Part shown: piece by piece, positions 1 to 6,190 of the stretch | Layout of the letters: the number at the start of each line of letters is the position of its first letter | How positions within the stretch are numbered: position 1 is the stretch's first letter | Origin: Gammaproteobacteria bacterium | Lineage (GTDB): Bacteria; Pseudomonadota; Gammaproteobacteria; Eutrophobiales; Eutrophobiaceae | Assembly: GCA_016844485.1 (NCBI GenBank) | Contig: JAENIZ010000058.1 | Location: 1 to 7,369, forward strand | Direction of reading: 5' to 3' | Length of the DNA: 7,369 nt | Program-made: the position numbers and the translations under genes | Notes under the pieces: model-generated | What the model saw: the letters and a program-made list of their open reading frames with translations, nothing else | Databases searched by the model: none | Told to the model about the DNA's origin: nothing

Positions 1-693
1 AATATAGAGAATAACCAGTGATGCACGCGGCAGGATATTAAGGATAAGCAGCAGGGATATCACTGTGCCTGCGATGCATGTTAATTGCAGGATTTGGTCA
101 TTCAGGTAAAACCAGAAAATTACAGGCATTTTCAGATAGGCAATGCTGCCGAAATGTTGTTTTACGCCTTCAAGAAAAAGATCAAGCGGCAATATGCCAT
201 TGCTGCCGATTAATCCCGTAATCTGAACACCCAATGAAACGAAGGCGGCAAAATAGATGCACCCGAGTAGGCGCAGGAATAACCAGCGGATCAATTCATA
301 TCGTGGAGGTTCATATTGTCTTCCCCAGAGCAGATAACTTATCCATTTCAGGATGCCGCGGTGCCGGGAGAAAAACATGTAACTGAATTCACTGAGTAAG
401 GAAAATCCGGGTAAATATTTATAAAGCCAGAGCAAGAGACCATAAGGAGGAGCGTCTTTCAACAGCAGGTAAACCGCCCTGGCTCCACTGAAGATACTTC
501 CATCTTTGGTAATCAGTTGTATCGATCGCCTGAATTCTTCCAATGGGATCGTGGGGTATTCTGATGCAACCTTCTGATAGGGGTGATAAATAACTTTATC
601 TCCAGTCAATTTTTGCCAGAAATTCACCCAGTAAAAGCAAATGCCGCAATCACCGTCATAGATAAGAACTGGTGTTTTTTCTGTTTGAGGCAT
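1..693 (-). CDS. DCC-domain (DUF393) / lipase maturation factor-like membrane protein, 3' end cut by window edge
   Basis: Reverse-strand reading frame opens with ATG at 693 and stays open to base 1, giving 231 codons with no stop; the C-terminal part lies outside the window. Residues 9-23 carry the DCC-family signature, YDGDCGIC at 12-19, with a thioredoxin-like CxxC pair at C16 and C19; the domain ends near the SRHR stretch at 109-112. From about residue 132 the sequence changes to a hydrophobic part with RLLG at 141-144 and LIGSNGILP at 161-169, typical of the first segment of lipase maturation factor (LMF1-like) membrane domains. Likely membrane segments are about 141-163 and 200-223. Family knowledge: DCC proteins are predicted thiol-disulfide oxidoreductases, and LMF1 helps lipases fold in the eukaryotic ER; bacterial homologues are poorly characterised. 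Inference: an inner-membrane protein with possible redox activity. No good ribosome binding site precedes the ATG. It lies 185 bases downstream of dusA on the same strand and may have its own promoter. Confidence 0.85.
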   Translation of the reverse strand, partial: MPQTEKTPVLIYDGDCGICFYWVNFWQKLTGDKVIYHPYQKVASEYPTIPLEEFRRSIQLITKDGSIFSGARAVYLLLKDAPPYGLLLWLYKYLPGFSLLSEFSYMFFSRHRGILKWISYLLWGRQYEPPRYELIRWLFLRLLGCIYFAAFVSLGVQITGLIGSNGILPLDLFLEGVKQHFGSIAYLKMPVIFWFYLNDQILQLTCIAGTVISLLLILNILPRASLVILYI

Positions 694-758
694 CAAGATC
701 AAGAATACGGATTAATTTTGTTAAACATATCTTTTACACCACTCTGTTAAACTGCTTG

Positions 759-778
759 AAAAAAGATGTGACAACATC
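759..778 (-). terminator. Weak candidate intrinsic terminator after dusA
   Basis: Read on the minus strand, GATGT, a 4-base TGTC loop and ACATC form a 5-bp hairpin followed directly by six T residues (complement of 759-764). The position, about 100 bases past the dusA stop, suits termination of the map-glnD-mutH-dusA transcript before the DCC/LMF-like gene. The stem is short and has only two G-C pairs, so it may be inefficient or chance. On the plus strand the same hairpin is followed by A residues, so it would act only in the minus direction. Confidence 0.35.
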
Positions 779-835
779 AAAAATAACAATTAATCAGGCA
801 GGGACATTCTGACCATGGGATGACTTAACACATCC

Positions 836-870
836 TTACCCAGTGGGATGCTGCCGAATATATTGGGTAA
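836..870. repeat. Inverted repeat TTACCCA / TGGGTAA just downstream of dusA
   Basis: TTACCCA at 836-842 is a perfect 7-bp inverted match to TGGGTAA at 864-870, with a 21-base loop, starting 8 bases past the dusA stop codon on the minus strand. A competing pairing uses CCCA at 839-842 with TGGG at 844-847, too close together to fold as RNA. No T-run follows on either strand, so it is not a standard terminator. It could protect the 3' end of the transcript, be a protein-binding palindrome, or be chance. Confidence 0.4.
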
Positions 871-878
871 CATGCTTT

Positions 879-1865
879 TCATGCAGTACTTATTTGATCT
901 GCTGCCTGTTGCAGAATTTCTATTCCGGTGCCGGGTTTATGTGAATTTTCACTGATGATACGCCGGAAGGCACGCGCCCCTGCCTGGCCTTGAAACAATC
1001 CCAGGATATGCCGCGTCATCTGATTCAGACGTATTCCCCGTTTCAGGTTTTGTTTTACATAACCGGCGTATTTTTCAAGTATTTCATGCCGGCCTGGTAC
1101 CGGATGATTTTTGCAGAAAATTTCCCGATCAATCTCGGACAGAAGATAAGGATTATGGTAGGCAGCCCGTCCAATCATGACACCATCTACATGGGCATAT
1201 TGTGTCATTATCTGTTCGAGCGAGGTAAATCCACCGTTGATAATAATCTCCAGGTCCGGAAAATCCCTTTTGAGTTGATAGACTCTGTCATATTGCAGCG
1301 GAGGAACTTCACGATTTTCCTTCGGACTTAATCCATTTAACCATGCCTTGCGTGCATGAATGATAAATATGCGACATCCGGCGTTATGCACATGCTTGAT
1401 AAATGCAGTCAATTCTGCATAACTGTCACGATCATCAATACCCGTACGTGTTTTCACTGTTACCGGGATACTGACATGTTTCTTCATCTCCGCAATACAA
1501 TCGGCAACCAGCAGGGGCTTGGACATTAAACAGGCGCCAAATTGGCCGGATTGAACCCGATCACTGGGACACCCGACATTGAGATTAACCTCATCGTAAC
1601 CCATGTCTTCGGCAATTCGCGCACTGAGAGCAAGTTCGCGAGGATCGCTCCCTCCCAGTTGTAATGCCAGCGGATGCTCCTCTTGAGAGAAAGCCAGAAG
1701 TTGTTCACGATCGCCATGGATAACAGCATCTGTGGTAATCATTTCCGTATACAGAAGGACATGCCTGGAAATCAGTCGTAAAAAGTAACGGCAATGGCGA
1801 TCAGTATGATCCATCATCGGGGCCACCGATAGTCTTCGATCTAATGTTATAGCGGGAGAGAACAT
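879..1865 (-). CDS. dusA: tRNA-dihydrouridine(20/20a) synthase DusA
   Basis: Flavoenzyme that reduces uridine to dihydrouridine in the tRNA D-loop using FMN and NADPH; DusA acts at U20/U20a in E. coli. The 328-residue length is normal. The N-terminus has the DusA hallmark VAPMMDHTDRHCRY (14-27). The catalytic cysteine, a general acid in the family, is C99 in NVGCPSDRV; FMN-site residues include K138 in VKTR, H170 in the DusA-specific stretch HARKAWLNGLSPKENREVP (170-188), N210-G211-G212 and G232-R233. An in-frame stop, which is the mutH stop codon, lies seven codons upstream, so ATG at 1865 is the only reasonable start. No clear Shine-Dalgarno sequence precedes it. It is the last gene of the four-gene cluster, 18 bases after mutH, so translation may be coupled. 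The 5' part of dusA is a known attachment site for some genomic islands, but here the gene is intact and nothing is inserted. Confidence 0.97.
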   Translation of the reverse strand: MFSPAITLDRRLSVAPMMDHTDRHCRYFLRLISRHVLLYTEMITTDAVIHGDREQLLAFSQEEHPLALQLGGSDPRELALSARIAEDMGYDEVNLNVGCPSDRVQSGQFGACLMSKPLLVADCIAEMKKHVSIPVTVKTRTGIDDRDSYAELTAFIKHVHNAGCRIFIIHARKAWLNGLSPKENREVPPLQYDRVYQLKRDFPDLEIIINGGFTSLEQIMTQYAHVDGVMIGRAAYHNPYLLSEIDREIFCKNHPVPGRHEILEKYAGYVKQNLKRGIRLNQMTRHILGLFQGQAGARAFRRIISENSHKPGTGIEILQQAADQISTA

Positions 1866-1883
1866 AATTAAGCCCAGATAGTG

Positions 1884-2567
1884 TTATTGATGAATCAAGT
1901 ATGTAATTGCTTTTTCAAGGATCCGGGAGGTAAATGATGCTCGCAAATAAAAGCCCCTCGGCATGGTTAATATTTTATTTCCATCCATATCAATTCCCTT
2001 GCGCAACGCTTTTGCATTGGCCGCCTTGGGACGGATTTGCAGATATTGACCGTGTCGCGCCGTAATTTGCTCAAGTTCTCCCATCATAATCATATCCATG
2101 AATTCTTCCCAATCCTGGCGCAATACGTTCTCTTGATGCCGGTCCGGACTCCAGGGGATGGCCGTACCAACTCTTCTGGCAGGCAAGGGAATATCCGGAT
2201 CGGCTTCAATCGGCACCCAGAGTACGCGAGATAGTTTGCGTTTTACCAACGATGTTTCCCATGTGGTATCTGTATCAGGTGTCAGGGACGCCGTGCAGAC
2301 GTAGGTTGATTCTTTCGGTTTGCCATAATGATTAACAGGAATAGTTTTTAATTCAACACCTATATGCTGGAAATCAGGTTCAGGCAGCGAGGTGGCCGAG
2401 GCACCCAGGCTTATTTCAATAAGTTCGCCTATCCAGCCTTTTGCATTGCGCAAGTGAAGTGGTACGGACAGTTTATGGATAGTGGCAATTTGTTGTAAAG
2501 TCTTCCCGCTAATGGCCTTTGCTTTGTCAAGCAATTCCGCTTCTGATGCAGGAGGATCAATCCTCAT
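1884..2567 (-). CDS. mutH: DNA mismatch repair endonuclease MutH
   Basis: Nicks the unmethylated strand at hemimethylated GATC sites after activation by MutS-MutL, telling new DNA from template. The 227-residue length matches E. coli MutH (229). The catalytic motif D-x6-E-x-K is present as D65, E72 and K74 within PDFQHIGVELKT, preceded by the conserved KGWIGELIE stretch (43-51) whose E51 matches the fourth active-site acid of E. coli MutH. The C-terminal half has the very conserved ITARHGQYLQIRPKAANAKA (168-187) and the MPRGFYL ending block. Start is ATG at 2567, 10 bases after the glnD stop, with an AT-only gap and no Shine-Dalgarno site, which suggests translational coupling. MutH implies that the host also has Dam methylase, MutS and MutL, none of which is in the window. 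Being in one operon with glnD and dusA differs from E. coli. Confidence 0.97.
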   Translation of the reverse strand: MRIDPPASEAELLDKAKAISGKTLQQIATIHKLSVPLHLRNAKGWIGELIEISLGASATSLPEPDFQHIGVELKTIPVNHYGKPKESTYVCTASLTPDTDTTWETSLVKRKLSRVLWVPIEADPDIPLPARRVGTAIPWSPDRHQENVLRQDWEEFMDMIMMGELEQITARHGQYLQIRPKAANAKALRKGIDMDGNKILTMPRGFYLRASFTSRILEKAITYLIHQ

Positions 2568-2577
2568 ATTTAAATAT

Positions 2578-5217
2578 TTAATTTACTGCCAGAGATTGAA
2601 TAATTGATTTACTGAGGCATTCCAGTTTTATTGGATCCGTAATCATCTGATTCTGTCTATCGGTAATGAAAAAAATATCTTCAACGCGCGCGCCATAGGT
2701 CGCAATTTTTGCGCTTTGTAATCGCGCACCGCAGAATTCTAATGCCATACCCACATGAGAGAGCAGGCCAGGCCTGTCTGTTGTTATTACTTCCATAACA
2801 GTACGTTTGTTCTTTTCATCCACTGAAAAATTAACTTCTGTGGGTACTGGAAAGTGTTTTAATTGTCGCGGTTTGACACGCGATATCTTTCTTGGATATG
2901 TACTTATTGATGACAATGCCTGTTCCAGGGTATTGATTATTTCATCCCTGCGATGCTTGCCTTTAATGATCTCCCCATTTTTTTCCAATACAATATAAGT
3001 GTCCAATGCGAAATCATGGCTTGATGTAATAATACGCGCATCAACAATTGTCAGACCTAATTGATCCAGCACCCGCGTAGTTGTTGCGAAGATATTATCC
3101 TGGTTTTTCATATAGATGAAAACTTCTGTCCCGCCACGGAAAGTTTCTTCCCTTACCATAATCAACGGTAATCTTAAATTTTCACCGTTAAGGATGGTTT
3201 GAGTATGCCATGCAATTTCATCAGAAGAATGACGAATGAAATAATCTTCACCTAGGCTGTCCCAGAATGAATCAACATTTAATTTGAGTTTTTTATCTGT
3301 ATCAATCAGAGTCAGTGCCCGATCTTTTGTTTCCCGGATGAGCATGACTTTGTTAATCGGATTTTCAAGACCACGCCTGAGTGCCAGCAGTGTTTTGTGA
3401 TATAACTCTTCGAACAAGGCATTTTTCCATTTGTTCCATAACATTGGATTGGTTCCGCATATATCTGCGACGGTAAGAAGATAAAGATAATTCAGATGGT
3501 TGCGATCCCCAACCTCTGTGGCAAAGTGATTGATAACATCCGGATCACTGATATCCTTGCGTTGTGCCGTCTTGGACATAAATAAATGTTTTTCAACAAG
3601 CCAGGCAACAAATTCTGAATCATAATCACTCAAGCCATGTGCCTTGCAAAATATCAAGGCATCTTTAGATCCTAATTGAGAATGATCTCCACCACGTCCC
3701 TTGGCGATATCATGAAACAGGCCGGCCAGGTACAGTAATTCCTGCTTGGGCAGGATCTCCATGATTTTACTGCATAAGGGATATTCATGTGCATATTCAG
3801 GAACGCCGAATAACCGCATATTACGGACTACAAAGAGGATGTGTTCATCGACTGTATATATATGAAAGAGATCAAATTGCATTAAACCTTCGATTGCACC
3901 AAACACAGGAAGATAGTTACTGAGGATGCCATAACGATGCATACGCCTGAGTTCATGTCCGACATACCGCGGTTGCCGGATAATTTCCATAAACAGACTT
4001 CGATGGCGAATGTCCCGTCTGAAATTCTCATCTACCAGATAAGAATATTTGCGTATCAACCGGATAGTGCTCGCGCGTACACCTTTGATTGAAGGGTTCT
4101 GTTGAATGAGCAGGAACATCTCAAGAAGGGCAAAAGGATAATTATTGAATATATTCTCATGACATACTTCAATAAATTCATGCCGTATCTGAAAGCGTTT
4201 ATTTAGTGGTTTTATTTTTTCCCTGCGTTTGGCATATATGATCGCCTCCTGGAAATGTTGCAACAGTATTTCATTCAGCCGGTTCAATTCACGCGCGGTC
4301 TGATAATACATCTTCATAAATCGCTCAACTCCACTATTATCATGTGCGTGAAAACCGAAGGTGTTAGCAAGATTTCGCTGGTGATCAAACAATAAACGGT
4401 CTTCACGTCTTCCTGTCAGGTAATGCAAGGCATATCTGATTTTCCACAAAAATACCTGACCCCCGTCCAGAGTTTTATATTCCTCGTCTGTCAGGAAACC
4501 ATGATTAACAAGATCATGCAGGGTATCTACACCAAAATGCCGTTTCGCCACCCATCCAATCATCTGGATATCGCGTAAACCTCCCGGACCTTCCTTTATA
4601 TTGGGTTCCAGTTTGTGATCAGTATCGTCATATTTATGATGTCGTTCGATTTGTTCCACCAACTTGGCGGCAAAGAATTTTTTTGTGTCCCATATCTTGT
4701 CCGGGCCTGTTTTATGACGCATCTGTTGATATAGGTCCCGGTTACCTGTCAACAGCCGGGATTCCATGATGTTGGTTGCGACGGTGATATCTTTCCGTGC
4801 TTCCCGTATGCAATCCTTGACAGTACGGACACTGTGACCAACTTCGAGTCCGATATCCCAGAGGAAGACCAGAAATTTTTCTATCTGTTGTGTTATTTGA
4901 TTACTTGACTTGGATTTAACCAAAATCATTAAATCGATATCTGATGCAGGATGCAGCTCGCCGCGTCCATAACCTCCCACGGCCACAAGCGTAGCGTCTT
5001 CTGTTGTAATGGTGTATTGCCAGGCCAGCGTCAGCAATTGATCAATAAACCAGGCACGTTTATAAACGAGTGTTTTTACGGAAACCCCGGCATCAAATGA
5101 CTCATTGAGATTTTGGTGACCGGTAGTCAGGGTTTGTTTGAACAATTGTAATGGTGCAGTAGTTGAACGCAGGGCCGTTGTGAATGACTCTTTGTCAAAC
5201 AGTTGTGGATCAGTCAT
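2578..5217 (-). CDS. glnD: Bifunctional uridylyltransferase/uridylyl-removing enzyme GlnD (PII sensor)
   Basis: Senses glutamine and adds or removes UMP on PII proteins (GlnB/GlnK), thereby setting glutamine synthetase activity and NtrBC signalling; cytoplasmic. The 879-residue length is close to E. coli GlnD (890). Domains in order: nucleotidyltransferase with GGYGRGELHP (81-90) and metal-binding D93 and D95 in SDIDLMIL; the conserved EPNIKEGPGGLRDIQ (204-218); HD hydrolase domain with H458 in VDEHI and H502-D503 in HDIAKGRGGDHS; and two C-terminal ACT domains at about 697-775 (LTIVDARI at 722-729) and 806-879 (DRPGLLSHVGMALE at 814-827), which bind glutamine. All expected catalytic residues are present, so both activities should be intact. 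Start is ATG at 5217, 18 bases after the map stop, with no good Shine-Dalgarno. The glnD-map order is as in E. coli; mutH follows 10 bases downstream. Confidence 0.98.
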   Translation of the reverse strand: MTDPQLFDKESFTTALRSTTAPLQLFKQTLTTGHQNLNESFDAGVSVKTLVYKRAWFIDQLLTLAWQYTITTEDATLVAVGGYGRGELHPASDIDLMILVKSKSSNQITQQIEKFLVFLWDIGLEVGHSVRTVKDCIREARKDITVATNIMESRLLTGNRDLYQQMRHKTGPDKIWDTKKFFAAKLVEQIERHHKYDDTDHKLEPNIKEGPGGLRDIQMIGWVAKRHFGVDTLHDLVNHGFLTDEEYKTLDGGQVFLWKIRYALHYLTGRREDRLLFDHQRNLANTFGFHAHDNSGVERFMKMYYQTARELNRLNEILLQHFQEAIIYAKRREKIKPLNKRFQIRHEFIEVCHENIFNNYPFALLEMFLLIQQNPSIKGVRASTIRLIRKYSYLVDENFRRDIRHRSLFMEIIRQPRYVGHELRRMHRYGILSNYLPVFGAIEGLMQFDLFHIYTVDEHILFVVRNMRLFGVPEYAHEYPLCSKIMEILPKQELLYLAGLFHDIAKGRGGDHSQLGSKDALIFCKAHGLSDYDSEFVAWLVEKHLFMSKTAQRKDISDPDVINHFATEVGDRNHLNYLYLLTVADICGTNPMLWNKWKNALFEELYHKTLLALRRGLENPINKVMLIRETKDRALTLIDTDKKLKLNVDSFWDSLGEDYFIRHSSDEIAWHTQTILNGENLRLPLIMVREETFRGGTEVFIYMKNQDNIFATTTRVLDQLGLTIVDARIITSSHDFALDTYIVLEKNGEIIKGKHRRDEIINTLEQALSSISTYPRKISRVKPRQLKHFPVPTEVNFSVDEKNKRTVMEVITTDRPGLLSHVGMALEFCGARLQSAKIATYGARVEDIFFITDRQNQMITDPIKLECLSKSIIQSLAVN

Positions 5218-5235
5218 GATGGAATGCCACTTTGA

Positions 5236-6003
5236 TCATAGATCTTCTTCCGGGCGTCTCGTTAATACTTCAACACCATCAACTGTGACAAGTACAGTAT
5301 GTTCCCACTGTGCTGATAAACTTCTGTCTTTTGTGACGACAGTCCAGTTGTCCGATAAAAGTTTTACATGACGCTTCCCGGCATTGATCATGGGTTCGAT
5401 AGTAAATGTCATCCCCTCTTCAAGGGTCAACCCTGTTCCTTTTTCTCCATAATGCAGAATCTGGGGGTCTTCATGGAATTCCTTTCCAATACCATGTCCG
5501 CAATATTCCCTGACCACGGAATAATTATGTGATTCGGCGTGGTGTTGAATGGCATAACCAATATCGCCCAGATGAATTCCTGGTTTCACCATTTCGATAC
5601 CGAGCCGCATACAGTCATAGGTGGTCTGTACCAGTCGTTTCGCACGTATGGAGGGCGTGCCCACGAAGAACATTTTACTGGTATCGCCATGATAGCCGTC
5701 CTTGATCACTGTAATATCGATATTGATGATATCGCCATTTTTAAGTTTTTTATCGCCGGGTATTCCGTGACAGACGACATGATTTACCGACGTACAGATT
5801 GATTTGGGAAACCCACGATAATTCAAGGGCGCAGGGATGGCGCATTGTGTATTGACAATATAGTCATGGCATATCTTGTCCAGCTCACCTGTGGTAATGC
5901 CAGGTTCTATATGGGGCCCTATCATCTGCAGGACTGCGGAAGCCAGCTGGCCGGCAATCCGCATCTTTTCAACTGCTTCGGGATTTTTGATTGATACCGG
6001 CAT
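5236..6003 (-). CDS. map: Type I methionine aminopeptidase
   Basis: Removes the N-terminal methionine from new proteins when residue 2 is small. From ATG at 6003 the protein is 255 residues. The pita-bread-fold metal ligands of the family are all present: D96, D107, H170, E203 and E234 (matching D97, D108, H171, E204 and E235 of E. coli), plus the catalytic histidines H79 in CHGIPG and H177 in FHEDPQ. An upstream TTG at 6009 would add two residues (M-K), but ATG at 6003 aligns the start with the E. coli protein (S-I-K at residues 4-6 in both), so I prefer it; neither has a Shine-Dalgarno sequence. It is the first gene of the map-glnD-mutH-dusA cluster and is divergent from rpsB, with a shared control region between them. 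Confidence 0.97.
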   Translation of the reverse strand: MPVSIKNPEAVEKMRIAGQLASAVLQMIGPHIEPGITTGELDKICHDYIVNTQCAIPAPLNYRGFPKSICTSVNHVVCHGIPGDKKLKNGDIINIDITVIKDGYHGDTSKMFFVGTPSIRAKRLVQTTYDCMRLGIEMVKPGIHLGDIGYAIQHHAESHNYSVVREYCGHGIGKEFHEDPQILHYGEKGTGLTLEEGMTFTIEPMINAGKRHVKLLSDNWTVVTKDRSLSAQWEHTVLVTVDGVEVLTRRPEEDL

Positions 6004-6033
6004 TTTCAATTGATTTGCATAAATGCTAAGCGA

Positions 6034-6062
6034 TTGTTATCACAAGGCTTCTATGTTATAAA
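6034..6062 (+). promoter_or_regulatory. rpsB-tsf promoter, extended -10 with GC-rich discriminator
   Basis: A -35 box TTGTTA (6034-6039) and a -10 box TATAAA (6057-6062) are separated by the ideal 17 bases. TG at 6054-6055, one base before the -10, makes it an extended -10 promoter. The bases right after it, GCGCCCGC (6063-6070), form the GC-rich discriminator typical of ribosomal protein and rRNA promoters repressed by ppGpp/DksA in proteobacteria. The start of transcription should be near 6069. The layout resembles the known E. coli rpsB promoter; growth-rate and stringent control is inferred from this resemblance. Confidence 0.75.
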
Positions 6063-6082
6063 GCGCCCGCAGTTTTCGCAAA
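6055..6082 (-). promoter_or_regulatory. Candidate promoter for the map-glnD-mutH-dusA operon
   Basis: On the minus strand TATAAC (complement of 6055-6060, five of six consensus bases) follows TTTGCG (complement of 6077-6082, 16-base spacer) or TTGCGA (complement of 6076-6081, 15-base spacer). Transcription would start near 6048, giving a leader of about 45 bases before map. The -35 is poor and the spacer short. The -10 overlaps the rpsB -10 on the other strand, so the two promoters could compete. Alternative: a site closer to map such as TTGTGA with TATGCA, 18 bases apart, which would give an almost leaderless mRNA. Confidence 0.35.
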
Positions 6083-6190
6083 TAAACGTCACACGCACAC
6101 TATAACTGTGTAAGGGGTGCCTGATCACTCAAGGGTGAAAAGGTTATTACACGGTGTGTGCGGAGGCTCAACCCTACAGGAGAAAACATA
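6069..6190 (+). promoter_or_regulatory. rpsB 5' leader, possible S2 autoregulatory RNA
   Basis: About 122 bases lie between the inferred transcription start and the rpsB ATG. In E. coli and other gammaproteobacteria the rpsB leader folds into a structure through which S2 represses translation of rpsB-tsf; the role here is inferred from position and from candidate pairings. Visible complementary pairs: CGCACAC (6094-6100) with GTGTGCG (6156-6162), enclosing the middle of the leader; ACAC (6097-6100) with GTGT (6108-6111), which would compete with the first; and AGGGT (6132-6136) with ACCCT (6171-6175), ending next to the ribosome binding site. The first and third pairs would cross, so they form either a pseudoknot or alternative states. 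Confidence 0.5.
6178..6182 (+). promoter_or_regulatory. rpsB ribosome binding site
   Basis: AGGAG lies 8 bases before ATG at 6191. It decides the start: the upstream in-frame GTG at 6158 has no comparable site and would add 11 residues not found in S2 proteins. It is one of only two clear Shine-Dalgarno sequences in the window, both in the rpsB-tsf unit. Confidence 0.85.

Larger units (their letters stand above)
694..878. other. Spacer between dusA and the DCC/LMF-like gene
   Basis: I see no convincing gene here. On the minus strand it holds the 3' trailer of the map-glnD-mutH-dusA operon, a weak candidate terminator at 759-778, and an inverted repeat at 836-870. A second small inverted repeat, GGATG at 818-822 with CATCC at 831-835 and an 8-base loop, has no T-run on either side. 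A possible weak promoter for the downstream DCC/LMF-like gene is TTTAAC (complement of 746-751) and TATGTT (complement of 724-729), spaced by 16 bases; its -35 matches consensus at only three positions, so it is a suggestion only. Confidence 0.5.

Noticed and set aside
836..870. The TTACCCA/TGGGTAA repeat as an intrinsic terminator
   Set aside because: It has a 21-base loop and no T-run on either strand, so it was listed only as an inverted repeat.
990..1331. Plus-strand open frame of 113 codons opposite dusA
   Set aside because: It is antisense to strongly conserved dusA codons, has no recognisable domain and no promoter or ribosome binding site that I can see.
1780..1865. A genomic island or prophage attachment site in the 5' end of dusA
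   Set aside because: dusA is a known integration target, but the gene here is intact, its upstream neighbour mutH follows at 18 bases, and I see no duplicated 5' segment or integrase.
6158..6190. A longer rpsB start at the in-frame GTG at 6158
   Set aside because: The added 11 residues have no counterpart in S2, the GTG lies inside the likely leader helix, and AGGAG with an 8-base spacer points to ATG at 6191.
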